Positions 7,643 through 15,722 of a DNA stretch of 57,038 nt are shown here, one piece after another (the first letter of the stretch is position 1; the number at the start of each line of letters is the position of its first letter). The notes below the pieces were generated by a model that saw only the letters and a list, made by a program, of their open reading frames with translations, was not told the DNA's origin and made no database searches. The position numbers and the translations under genes are program-made. The DNA is from Erysipelotrichaceae bacterium (GTDB taxonomy: Bacteria; Bacillota_I; Bacilli_A; Erysipelotrichales; Erysipelotrichaceae). The DNA is taken from positions 1 through 57,038 of the forward strand of contig JAFRZA010000040.1 of the NCBI GenBank assembly GCA_017442805.1. The letters are read 5' to 3'.

Positions 7643-8433
7643 TGGCTGACATGATCAAGAACGGATTCGATTCCGTACCGCAATACGAAAAGGACTTCAA
7701 GGTCCACCATCTGGGCATCAACTCCTCGCAGATCGGCAAGGGCTGCATCCTCACCAGCAACCTTGAGCGCATCGAAACGATCAAGGACACCTTTGACAAG
7801 GCTCAAAAGCAGGCCTTTCACCGTGAATACATCACCTATACCGGAGAAAAGCACGGTGTCAGCATGTCCTGCATGACCATTGGCAACGGCTGCATGCCGA
7901 CCGAGATCGCCGTTGAAGAGCTCAGACACATCGGCTGCACCAGGATGATCAAGGTCGGAACCTGCTACGCCATTGATGAAAACCTCAAGCCGGGAACCAT
8001 CTTCCTGCCGGCTTCGGCCTGCCGCTGCGAAGGCGCGACGCTGGAATACGTCAATGTTTCCTATCCGGCCATCTGCGATCACGAGACTTATTTCGCGATC
8101 GTTCATGCCGCCAGGGAGCTGAATAAGACAATAGAAACAGGCATCATCCGTACTCATGACGCCTTGTTCCTGGAATCACCCTTCGCCCATGACGGGGTGG
8201 AAGAGCGCATCAGACCCTGGAGAGAAGTGGGTGTGGCTGCCGTTGATAATGAATGCGCCACCATGTACACCGTCGCTTCGATTCTGGGCATGCAGGCAGG
8301 CTGCGTCTATCTGGTTACCGACAACCTGACCACCGGCGAGAGCATGGACTTTGAAAAGGATTATGACAGCAGAATGAAAGACGTCATTGAAATAGCCACT
8401 CTGGCGCTTTCGAAGGTAATTAAGGGAGAATAA
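7642..8433 (+). CDS. Divergent nucleoside phosphorylase paralogue 2
   Basis: This 263-residue paralogue is collinear with its neighbours, but the phosphate-binding G-D-x-x-R loop is replaced by LTSNLERIE. The flexible SGMGP segment is TIGNGCMP, and the RVGT-G loop is KVGTCYAI. The ribose-binding region is kept as VDNECATMY, and the HDALF and RIRPW segments resemble those of the third copy. It may bind a nucleoside without phosphorolysis, use a different nucleophile, or form a hetero-oligomer with the flanking copies; these are inferences. It overlaps the upstream gene and ends two bases before the next start. Confidence 0.82.
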   Translation: MADMIKNGFDSVPQYEKDFKVHHLGINSSQIGKGCILTSNLERIETIKDTFDKAQKQAFHREYITYTGEKHGVSMSCMTIGNGCMPTEIAVEELRHIGCTRMIKVGTCYAIDENLKPGTIFLPASACRCEGATLEYVNVSYPAICDHETYFAIVHAARELNKTIETGIIRTHDALFLESPFAHDGVEERIRPWREVGVAAVDNECATMYTVASILGMQAGCVYLVTDNLTTGESMDFEKDYDSRMKDVIEIATLALSKVIKGE

Positions 8434-8434
8434 C

Positions 8435-9253
8435 ATGAAATACAAGTCTGCCAAACTCACCAATAACCAGGGCAAGATGTGGCACATCGGCCTTGATGAA
8501 AACGACATCGGAAAGCACGTGATCCTGCCGGCCGATCCGGCCAGATGCCCGATGATCGCGCAGTATTTCGATGAATCCAGATATATCGGCGAGTCCCGCG
8601 GCAATCCGACCTACACCGGCAAATACCATGACGTGGATGTTTCCGTCATGTGCACCGGCATGGGAGCCATGGCCGTAGCCGTAGCTGCGGAGGAACTAAA
8701 GCACATCGGTGCCAGAACCCTGATAAGAATGGGCACGGCTGGTTCCCTTCAGCCTTCCATTCCCAGCGGATCCTTCGTCATTGCCACTTCGGCAGTCCGA
8801 GGCGAAGGCGCCAGCCGCGAGTATATCAGCGAAGAATACCCGGCAGTAGCAGACATCGATGTCGTCTGGGCCTTAAGGCAGGCCTGCCGTGAATACGGCG
8901 TCGAGCCTTACGTGGGAACCATCAGAAGCCATGATGCCTTCTACATTGAATCTCCGGCCGCTCACGGCGGTCCGGATGGTCTGAAGGAAAGAATACAGCC
9001 CTGGGTCGATGCGGGCGTCCTGGCCGTGGAAAATGAGTCCAGCGCCCTGTTTACCGTCTCATCACTGATCGGCGGAGTCAGAGCGGGTACCATTCTGCTT
9101 ACCGGCGGCTATATCTCGGAAAACTACGGTGCCATGGGCACCAGCAACAACGTCGATTATCCCAAGAGAGTGGAACTGATGACCAGGATCACCTTAAGGG
9201 CCATCGAGATCATCGATAAGCTTGACGATCTCAGGGATGTGAGAGAGCAGTGA
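8435..9253 (+). CDS. Nucleoside phosphorylase paralogue 3 (PNP/UDP family)
   Basis: A 272-residue uridine-phosphorylase-like protein with PADPARCPMI (phosphate loop), CTGMGAMAVAVAAEE, LIRMGTAGSL, SHDAFYIESP and the ribose-site VENESSALF. All catalytic segments look intact, as in paralogue 1, so it probably performs true phosphorolysis with its own base preference. The insertion AAHGGPDGLKERIQPW sits at the base-binding side and differs from paralogue 1. A GGAGAATAAC ribosome-binding site precedes ATG 8435. Its stop overlaps the GTG start of the following membrane protein (GTGA). Confidence 0.9.
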   Translation: MKYKSAKLTNNQGKMWHIGLDENDIGKHVILPADPARCPMIAQYFDESRYIGESRGNPTYTGKYHDVDVSVMCTGMGAMAVAVAAEELKHIGARTLIRMGTAGSLQPSIPSGSFVIATSAVRGEGASREYISEEYPAVADIDVVWALRQACREYGVEPYVGTIRSHDAFYIESPAAHGGPDGLKERIQPWVDAGVLAVENESSALFTVSSLIGGVRAGTILLTGGYISENYGAMGTSNNVDYPKRVELMTRITLRAIEIIDKLDDLRDVREQ

Positions 9254-9906
9254 AGAAGTACTGGGAATCACTGAATAAGAAAACGCTGGTCATTTCCCTG
9301 ATCATCGGGCTTATCGGCACCGTAGCGGCCAACTTCGGCATCGGCTGCTACTACGGCTGCGGACTGGGAACTGACCCGATCAGCGTCTATGTGGACGGGC
9401 TTCACGTCATCAGCCATCTCACCTACGGTCAGATCTCAACGATCAACAACGTGATCCTGACGATCCTGATCATCATCTTTGAAAGAAAGCATCTGGGAAT
9501 CATGACCGTTCTGACCGTCTTCATTTCCGGTCCGCTCATCGACATCTTCAATGTCATGATCTCTGGCATGTTTCCCCTGGAGAGCACGCCTCTGGTGATG
9601 CGGATGATCATGCTGGCAGTGGCGCTGGTAACCTTTGCGGTGGGAACCGGGATGATCGTAGCCTGTAAGATGGGCATCGGCTGCTTCTCGTTTCTGCCGA
9701 TCTGGCTGAGCGATCTGACGCACATTTCCCTCAGCTATACCCAGATGTTCACCGACGCCTGCTTCCTGATTGTCGGATGGCTTTTGGGCGGAGTCGTAGG
9801 CATCGGGACCATCGTCGGAGTTCTGGGCACCGGGCCGATCCTGGGCTGGGCTCTGACAAAGACGGAGAATTATCTGGAACGCTATGATCCACTGGTCAGG
9901 GAATGA
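9250..9906 (+). CDS. YczE-like integral membrane protein
   Basis: The protein is 218 residues with five or six hydrophobic segments and the family's glycine-rich features: GCYYGCGLGTDPISV near residue 37, a second MGIGCFSFLP near 143, and a GIGTIVGVLGTGPILGW segment near the end. The YczE/YitT-like family is of unknown function, usually proposed as a transporter. The GTG start overlaps the upstream stop by four bases, so it is the last gene of the nitrilase operon. It may move a product or substrate of this pathway, which is inference from position only. Confidence 0.85.
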   Translation: MKKYWESLNKKTLVISLIIGLIGTVAANFGIGCYYGCGLGTDPISVYVDGLHVISHLTYGQISTINNVILTILIIIFERKHLGIMTVLTVFISGPLIDIFNVMISGMFPLESTPLVMRMIMLAVALVTFAVGTGMIVACKMGIGCFSFLPIWLSDLTHISLSYTQMFTDACFLIVGWLLGGVVGIGTIVGVLGTGPILGWALTKTENYLERYDPLVRE

Positions 9907-9914
9907 GGATGTTC

Positions 9915-9943
9915 TTGAATTATCTTCGTCAAAAAGATAAAAT
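9915..9943 (+). promoter_or_regulatory. Promoter of the nucleoside ABC-transporter operon
   Basis: TTGAAT (9915-9920), 17 bases, TAAAAT (9938-9943). The predicted start of transcription is about 9950, at the first base of a folded leader. Confidence 0.85.
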
Positions 9944-9949
9944 GTTATT

Positions 9950-10051
9950 GAGGTTTGGTTCCTCTGGTCTGTTCGTCTGCCTGAGACGGAGATTCCGGAG
10001 TAATCAAATAAATCATGGAGCTAACGCTCAAGAAGGAGAAAGAAAAAAAGA
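9950..10051 (+). promoter_or_regulatory. Structured 5' leader of the BMP transporter operon (candidate riboswitch)
   Basis: Just after the predicted transcription start, GAGG (9950-9953) can pair with CCTC (9961-9964). That pairing is mutually exclusive with a longer helix. In the longer helix CTCTGG (9962-9967) pairs with CCGGAG (9995-10000). A four-by-four internal loop (TCTG/GATT) follows, then a 7-bp stem TTCGTCT/AGACGGA (9972-9978/9984-9990) capped by GCCTG. Both helices are fully complementary apart from G-T pairs. No T-run follows, so any control would act on translation or stability. It does not match the purine, preQ1, THF or guanidine riboswitch patterns I know. Confidence 0.45.
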
Positions 10052-11188
10052 ATGAAAAAGTTACTTACTGTAATGTTAGCAGTCTTAATGCTTTTAGGCA
10101 TGGTCGGCTGCAACAACGGTGGCGGCGGAAAAGAACCCACTGTCGAGCATTACGATGTCGTCTTCTTAGCCGACCTGGGATCCATCAGCGATGGCGGATT
10201 CAACCAGTTCTCATATGCTGGTATCGTCGACTACTGCAAGGAACACAACCTGACTTACACTTATCTTCAGCCGGCTCAGGCCTCTGATGATGACCGTGTA
10301 ACCATCTTCAAGCAGGCTGCTGACCAGTATCAGGCCAAGGTCTTAGTAGCTGTCGGTTACTTATGGGATGCTGCCTTAGTACAGTGCGTTCCCGAATATC
10401 AGGACAAGCAGGTCATCTTCATCGACGCTGACGACCTCGCAACCGTTGACCTGGACTACGATGGAACCAGCGATGGCATTCCGGGCAAGTTAGGCAATGT
10501 TGCCATGATCACTTTCGCCGAGCAGGACTGCGGATTCCTGGCCGGTTACGCTGTCGTTAAGGACGGCTACAGAAATCTCGCCTTCTTCGGCGGCATGGCT
10601 GTTCCCGCTGTCATCAGATTCGGTTACGGCTGGGTAGCCGGCGCTGAATACGCTGCCAAGGAATTAGGTCTGGAACCCGGCTCAATCAACATGACTTACT
10701 GGTATTCCGGCGACTTCAATGAGACTCCGGAAAAGACCACCAAGGTTGCCTCCTGGTATCAGGCCGGTACTGAAGTTGTCTTCTCATGCGGCGGCACCAT
10801 CGTCAACAGTGCCATCACTGCCTGCGAAGCTACGGAAAACGGCAAGCTGGTCGGTGTTGACATCGACGAAAGCGGCAAGAGCCAGAGAATCATCACTTCT
10901 GCCATGAAGAGCCTGGAGAACACCGTTTACAACGCTGTCAAGGCTGCTTACGCCGGTGGCGATGAATGGGCTGCCTACACCAAGGCCTTACAGACTTTAG
11001 GCGCCAAGGAAGAAGCAACCACGATTGCTCAGACCTGGGATCGCTTCAATTCATTCGGACAGGCTGATTTCGATGCCATTTATGCCAAGTTAGCCGGTGG
11101 TTTACATGATGAACTGCCCGTCAACAGCACCTACAATGATCCGACTGAAATGACTCTGACTTACGTCAACCTGAAGTACGAAAACTAA
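10052..11188 (+). CDS. BMP-family nucleoside-binding lipoprotein (ABC importer)
   Basis: The protein is 378 residues with a lipoprotein signal peptide; the lipobox MVGC places the lipidated Cys at residue 20, followed by an Asn/Gly linker. The mature part has the basic-membrane-protein fold signatures DLGSISDGGFNQFSYAG, a GYLWDAALVQ segment, FIDADD and DCGFLAGYAVV. PnrA/BmpA-type members capture nucleosides outside the membrane for an ABC importer. It is followed by a matching ATPase and two permeases. An intercistronic hairpin (11209) lies before the ATPase gene, a common device for making more binding protein than translocator. Confidence 0.92.
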   Translation: MKKLLTVMLAVLMLLGMVGCNNGGGGKEPTVEHYDVVFLADLGSISDGGFNQFSYAGIVDYCKEHNLTYTYLQPAQASDDDRVTIFKQAADQYQAKVLVAVGYLWDAALVQCVPEYQDKQVIFIDADDLATVDLDYDGTSDGIPGKLGNVAMITFAEQDCGFLAGYAVVKDGYRNLAFFGGMAVPAVIRFGYGWVAGAEYAAKELGLEPGSINMTYWYSGDFNETPEKTTKVASWYQAGTEVVFSCGGTIVNSAITACEATENGKLVGVDIDESGKSQRIITSAMKSLENTVYNAVKAAYAGGDEWAAYTKALQTLGAKEEATTIAQTWDRFNSFGQADFDAIYAKLAGGLHDELPVNSTYNDPTEMTLTYVNLKYEN

Positions 11189-11208
11189 AAAGTCGTATTG
11201 AATTACCG

Positions 11209-11242
11209 ATAAGAAGGTGTTTGTCTTCAAGCACCTTCTTAT
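11209..11242 (+). terminator. Intercistronic hairpin (attenuating or stabilising)
   Basis: ATAAGAAGGTG (11209-11219) pairs perfectly with CACCTTCTTAT (11232-11242). Only a weak T tail follows (TTGTAAGTTTT), so partial termination or mRNA stabilisation between lipoprotein and ATPase genes is likely. Confidence 0.7.
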
Positions 11243-11283
11243 TTGTAAGTTTTAGCGGAGTTTTTCTCTGAAAGGAAAATCTT

Positions 11284-12816
11284 ATGGAAAACATCATTGA
11301 ATTCCATCACATAACAAAGCGGTTCCCCGGCATCATTGCCTGTAATGACATAAGCCTGGACATCCGCAAGGGTGAGATTCACGCTCTGCTTGGCGAAAAC
11401 GGAGCGGGAAAGAGCACCCTGATGAGCGTATTGTTTGGAATGTACACTCCTGAAGCGGGTACCATCAAGATCCGCGGACAGGAAGTAAAGATCAACAACC
11501 CCCGTGAAGCGACCAATCTGGGTATCGGCATGGTACACCAGCATTTCAAGCTGGTTCAGAACTTCACGGTCTTACAGAACATCATTCTGGGCGCGGAAAC
11601 CGTCAACGGTCCGTTCCTGGACATGAATACCTGCCGGAAGGACGTCGTCGCACTCTCGGAAAAATACGGCCTGGCCATTGACCCCGATGCCCTCATCGAG
11701 AACATCACCGTCGGTCAGCAGCAGCGTGTTGAGATCCTCAAGATGCTTTACCGAAAGGCTGAGATCCTGATCTTCGACGAACCGACCGCGGTATTGACTC
11801 CACAGGAAATCGACGAACTCATGGGAATCATGAAGGGACTGGCTGCCGAAGGCCATACCATCCTGTTCATTTCCCATAAGCTTGAAGAAATAAAGCGCAT
11901 TTCCGACCGCGTCTCCATCCTCAGACGCGGACGGCTGGTCAAAACGCTGGACGCTGACAAGACCACGACCCAGCAGATGGGTGAACTGATGGTCGGACGT
12001 GAAGTCAGCTTCCACATCGAAAAGGGACCGGCTCACCCCGGTGAGGAAGTCCTCAGAGTAGAGCACATGACCGTCATTTCGGATGAAACCAAGAAGAAGC
12101 TGGTCAACGATGTCTCCTTCTCCGTCAGAAGAGGCGAGATCCTGGCCATCGCCGGCATTGACGGCAACGGCCAGAGCGAGATCATCTATGCCCTGACCGG
12201 ACTTATTCCGATGGATGAGGGAAAGATCGTTCTCAACGGTGAAGACATCACCAAGGCTCCGATCAGAGAGCGCAACATGCAGATGGCGCACATCCCGGAA
12301 GACAGACACAAGTTCGGTCTGGTCCTCGACTATCCGCTGTCCTACAACCTGGCGCTGAAGAATTACTTCAGAGAAGGATTTGTCAATAAGGCCGGCATTC
12401 TGAACTATCCCAAGATTAATGAATACGCAGACCAGTTGATCGATGAATACGACATCAGATCCGGTCAGGGCGGCGTCACCATGGCGCGCGCCATGTCCGG
12501 CGGCAACCAGCAGAAAGCCATCGTCGCCAGAGAGATCGACCAGTCATGCGATCTTCTGGTAGCCGTTCAGCCTACCAGAGGTCTGGACGTCGGCGCAATC
12601 GAATTCATTCACAAGAAACTGGTTGAAGAGCGCGATAAGGACAAGGCGGTATTGCTGATGTCATTTGAACTTGATGAAGTCATGGACGTCGCCGACCGCG
12701 TCATCGTCATCTTCGAAGGCGAGATCATGGGCAACCTCGATCCCAAGAAAGTATCCATCGAGGAAATGGGCCTGTACATGGCCGGCGTCAAGAGGGAGGC
12801 GAAGGTAAATGACTGA
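11284..12816 (+). CDS. Nucleoside ABC transporter ATPase (two fused ABC domains)
   Basis: This 510-residue protein has two nucleotide-binding domains, like the YufO/NupA and sugar-type ATPases. Domain 1 has Walker A GENGAGKST near residue 36, signature VGQQQRVEIL and Walker B ILIFDEPTAVLTP. Domain 2 has a degenerate Walker A (GIDGNGQSE), a signature SGGNQQKAIVAREI and Walker B LLVAVQPTRGLD, in which the catalytic Glu is Gln. Loss of the second site is the usual state in this family. It powers import of the nucleoside delivered by the upstream lipoprotein. Its end overlaps the permease start by eight bases. Confidence 0.93.
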   Translation: MENIIEFHHITKRFPGIIACNDISLDIRKGEIHALLGENGAGKSTLMSVLFGMYTPEAGTIKIRGQEVKINNPREATNLGIGMVHQHFKLVQNFTVLQNIILGAETVNGPFLDMNTCRKDVVALSEKYGLAIDPDALIENITVGQQQRVEILKMLYRKAEILIFDEPTAVLTPQEIDELMGIMKGLAAEGHTILFISHKLEEIKRISDRVSILRRGRLVKTLDADKTTTQQMGELMVGREVSFHIEKGPAHPGEEVLRVEHMTVISDETKKKLVNDVSFSVRRGEILAIAGIDGNGQSEIIYALTGLIPMDEGKIVLNGEDITKAPIRERNMQMAHIPEDRHKFGLVLDYPLSYNLALKNYFREGFVNKAGILNYPKINEYADQLIDEYDIRSGQGGVTMARAMSGGNQQKAIVAREIDQSCDLLVAVQPTRGLDVGAIEFIHKKLVEERDKDKAVLLMSFELDEVMDVADRVIVIFEGEIMGNLDPKKVSIEEMGLYMAGVKREAKVND

Positions 12817-13939
12817 TAAGAAGAAATTCGACATTACCAAGCATATCGGTATCATTTCATCACTGATCGCCATCCTGGCCGGCATGATCGTTGCCTTCAT
12901 CATTCTGATGATCTCCAAGCCGTCCAACGGCGTTCAGGCTTTCCTGACGCTGATCTCCGGCGGCATGTACGTCAGAGCCGACATCGTCAACCTCGGCAAC
13001 GTTCTCTATTACGCCACTCCGATCCTCTGTACCGGTGTTGCCATGTGCCTGGCCTTCCAGGCCGGCGTGTTCAACATCGGCGGACCCGGTCAGTATACCA
13101 CCGGCGCCTTCGTTGCCATTCTGGCTGCCGTTGCCTGGGGTCAGAAGCTGCCCGCACCGCTTTCATTCATCATTCCTATCATTCTTGGCATGATCATGGG
13201 AGCTCTCTGGGCGGCTATTCCCGGCATCCTTAAGGCCTATTTCAACGTCAACGTCATCGTATCGACGACAATGTTCAACTACATCTGCATGTACTACATT
13301 GTCTATCTGGTAAGAATGCTGTGCTACGACCAGCTGAAGGGTCAGACCAAGCCGGTCGTTGCCAACGCCAAGCTGCCCAAGGGTTTCCTGGCGGGCATTA
13401 CCAACAACTCATCAGCTGACATCGGCATCTTCTTTGCCATCGTCGCCGCCATCATCGTCTGGTTCATTCTGGAAAAGACGAAGCTCGGTTATGAGCTGAA
13501 GGCCTGCGGCAAGAACCCCGAAGCATCCCGCTACGCCGGCATCAAGTCCAAGACGACCATCGTAGCTTCCATGCTGCTGAGCGGTGCCCTGTGCGGTCTG
13601 GGCGGAGCCCTGAACCACCTTTCACAGGCCGGCGTCTACATCAAGGTTGCCGAGAGCATTGCGGCTGAAGGCTTCACCGGAATTGCCGTCTGCTGTCTGG
13701 CCAATAACAACCCGATAGGTGCCATCTTCGGCGCCCTGTACATGGCCTACATCACCGTAGGCGGTCAGTACATGCAGCTTTATGGCTTCCAGAAGGAGAT
13801 CGTTGACGTCATTACATCCGTCATCGTCTACTTCGCTGCCTTCTCACCGTTCCTCGGTCAGTTCATTGAGTCAAGAATTTCCAGGAAGAAGGTCCAGAAA
13901 GCAAATGCCGAAGCCAAGAGTGAGGAGGTGACCCAGTAA
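12809..13939 (+). CDS. Nucleoside ABC transporter permease 1
   Basis: A 376-residue membrane protein of the branched-chain/ribose-type permease superfamily (YufP/NupP-like). It has about nine hydrophobic segments. The conserved AFQAGVFNIGGPGQYTTGAF stretch is near residue 85, and the cytoplasmic coupling region contains LGYELKACGKNPEASRYAGI near residue 226. It forms half of the membrane channel with the next gene. The start ATG 12809 overlaps the ATPase gene, and the stop overlaps the following ATG at 13939 by one base. These tight junctions indicate stoichiometric expression. Confidence 0.93.
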   Translation: MTDKKKFDITKHIGIISSLIAILAGMIVAFIILMISKPSNGVQAFLTLISGGMYVRADIVNLGNVLYYATPILCTGVAMCLAFQAGVFNIGGPGQYTTGAFVAILAAVAWGQKLPAPLSFIIPIILGMIMGALWAAIPGILKAYFNVNVIVSTTMFNYICMYYIVYLVRMLCYDQLKGQTKPVVANAKLPKGFLAGITNNSSADIGIFFAIVAAIIVWFILEKTKLGYELKACGKNPEASRYAGIKSKTTIVASMLLSGALCGLGGALNHLSQAGVYIKVAESIAAEGFTGIAVCCLANNNPIGAIFGALYMAYITVGGQYMQLYGFQKEIVDVITSVIVYFAAFSPFLGQFIESRISRKKVQKANAEAKSEEVTQ

Positions 13940-14898
13940 TGAGTATCGTATACTTCATTTCCAGATATTTCATGTATTTCTTCATTCCGCTGCTGGTAGT
14001 TGCCCTGGGCGCCATGTTCTCAGAGCGCAGCGGCATCATCCACATCGCTTTGGAAGCCGTCATGGTCTGGTCCTGCATGTGGGGCACGCTGTGTCTGCAG
14101 TGGCTTAATGACATCGTTGCCAACGGCCAGCTCAGACTCATCATCTGTCTGCTGCTGTCAGGCGTGATGGGAATATTGCTGACATTGTTACTGGCGGTGG
14201 CGGCCATCAGGCTGAATGCTAACCAGAGCATTGTCGCAATCGCTCTGAATACCTTCGCACCGGCCTTCTGCATCTTCTACGTAAGAGTTCTGCAGGGCGG
14301 TTCCGAGCACATCAGGATCTATAATGACTTCCTGATCGATGAAGTTCCGATCCTGGGCAAGATACCGATTCTCGGTGAAATGTTCTTCAAGAACGTCTAC
14401 ATCACCAACTTCATCGGCATCGCCATCTTCATCATTACCTACATCATCTTCAAGAAGACGCGTTTCGGTCTCAGAATCAGCGCCTGCGGCGAGAATCCCC
14501 AGGCTGCCGAATCACTGGGCATCAACGTCCAGAAGTACCGCTACGTTGCTTCCATCGTCGCCGGATTCATTGCCGGTGTCGGCGGACTGATGTACATCGT
14601 ACCAATTTCAACCTATTTCTCACAGACCGTCGGCGGCTACGGCTTCCTCGCGATGTCCGTTCTGTATTTCGGTCAGTGGAGATGCGGATCAGTGCTTCTG
14701 GCAGCAATCTTCTTCGCCTTGAGCAAGACCATTGCGTCAGCGTATTCCGCCATTCCTTTCCTGGCTAACCTGGCCCTGCCGGATGCCTTCTATAAGAGCT
14801 TGCCGTTCATCATCACTCTGGTGGCTCTGACGATCACATCCAAGCATGACCATGCCCCGAAGTCCTGCGGTGTTCCGTACGACAAGGGAATGAGATAA
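13939..14898 (+). CDS. Nucleoside ABC transporter permease 2
   Basis: A 319-residue partner permease (YufQ/NupQ-like) with eight or so hydrophobic segments. The EALMVW-equivalent region reads IIHIALEAVMVW near residue 34, and the coupling loop FGLRISACGENPQAAESLGI near residue 175 mirrors that of permease 1. Together they import a nucleoside bound by the lipoprotein. It is the last gene of the operon; a strong terminator follows 13 bases after the stop. Confidence 0.93.
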   Translation: MSIVYFISRYFMYFFIPLLVVALGAMFSERSGIIHIALEAVMVWSCMWGTLCLQWLNDIVANGQLRLIICLLLSGVMGILLTLLLAVAAIRLNANQSIVAIALNTFAPAFCIFYVRVLQGGSEHIRIYNDFLIDEVPILGKIPILGEMFFKNVYITNFIGIAIFIITYIIFKKTRFGLRISACGENPQAAESLGINVQKYRYVASIVAGFIAGVGGLMYIVPISTYFSQTVGGYGFLAMSVLYFGQWRCGSVLLAAIFFALSKTIASAYSAIPFLANLALPDAFYKSLPFIITLVALTITSKHDHAPKSCGVPYDKGMR

Positions 14899-14910
14899 AC
14901 CTGGAAGAAG

Positions 14911-14940
14911 GACCGGTTATAACAACCGGTCTTTTTTCTT
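14911..14940 (+). terminator. Rho-independent terminator of the transporter operon
   Basis: GACCGGTT-5-AACCGGTC followed by TTTTTTCTT. Confidence 0.93.
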
Positions 14941-15054
14941 TCTTAACATACTTTTCTTTTTCATTCACATAATTATGCGACACAAACACTTCATAATAAA
15001 CCTGAAAGAGAAAGAAGAGCAGATCGTTACAAAAAACGGTCACAGGGTAATTTA

Positions 15055-15675
15055 ATGATTGCGGAAAAACAGTCAGCGTCAAATTGTATTTTCATCTTAT
15101 TCAAGATTATCTGCATCGTTGTCATTGGTTTTGTGTTATTAACCGGTACCATGTTCTTTCTTCTCGGTTTAGGCATGTTCATAGACGGCTTCAGAGATTT
15201 CACCAAAGATAATTATGTCCCGACTGATACGGCAAAGCAGGTTCTGAAACTCCAGTTATATGATCAGAAAACGGAAAAAACAATATATGGAATCCTTTAT
15301 GATGACGGAGAAATATCATATACGGAAGATCCCTTTGAAATCACTGTCAAGGTCAGATATGATGAGTATTCTTCCAATTCCGCTGATAACAGGATAATCA
15401 GCTGTGTTTATCAGGAAATCGGCCACCACTGGCTGCTTGGCGATATCCATCAGTTCAATATCAATGACCGCATATATGTATTCTTTCAGCTGAACGTCAA
15501 CTGGTGGACTCCGTCAGATCTATATGTCTATGACGAAGAAAAAGACGGCATAGAAAAACTCTATGAATGGGATGGAATTCTGATTACAGGCGCTTCACCT
15601 CCTGATGTCACGGAAATCGAAATAATGCATCATTCACCCATGTTTCTTTCAGAACTGACTGATGTACAGCAATAG
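15055..15675 (+). CDS. Membrane-anchored protein of unknown function
   Basis: The protein is 206 residues. A hydrophobic segment at about 13-45 (rich in I, V, L, F, G) would anchor it, leaving about 160 residues that are probably extracytoplasmic. That part contains many aromatic and acidic residues, a YDDGEISY turn, a WWTPSDLYVY strand and no recognisable catalytic motif. The ribosome-binding site is weak (AGGGT before ATG 15055). It sits between the transporter terminator and pepC and is probably its own unit or a leader of the peptidase unit. I do not recognise the family. Confidence 0.65.
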   Translation: MIAEKQSASNCIFILFKIICIVVIGFVLLTGTMFFLLGLGMFIDGFRDFTKDNYVPTDTAKQVLKLQLYDQKTEKTIYGILYDDGEISYTEDPFEITVKVRYDEYSSNSADNRIISCVYQEIGHHWLLGDIHQFNINDRIYVFFQLNVNWWTPSDLYVYDEEKDGIEKLYEWDGILITGASPPDVTEIEIMHHSPMFLSELTDVQQ

Positions 15676-15690
15676 CGAAAAAGACTAGAA

Positions 15691-15696
15691 TATAAT
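15691..15696 (+). promoter_or_regulatory. Likely -10 box for pepC-pepT
   Basis: A perfect TATAAT lies 27 bases before ATG 15723, but no good -35 hexamer is seen at 16-18 bases. Treat it as a weak promoter call. Confidence 0.4.
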
Positions 15697-15722
15697 TAAT
15701 CAAATCGAACAGAGGAAATGAT

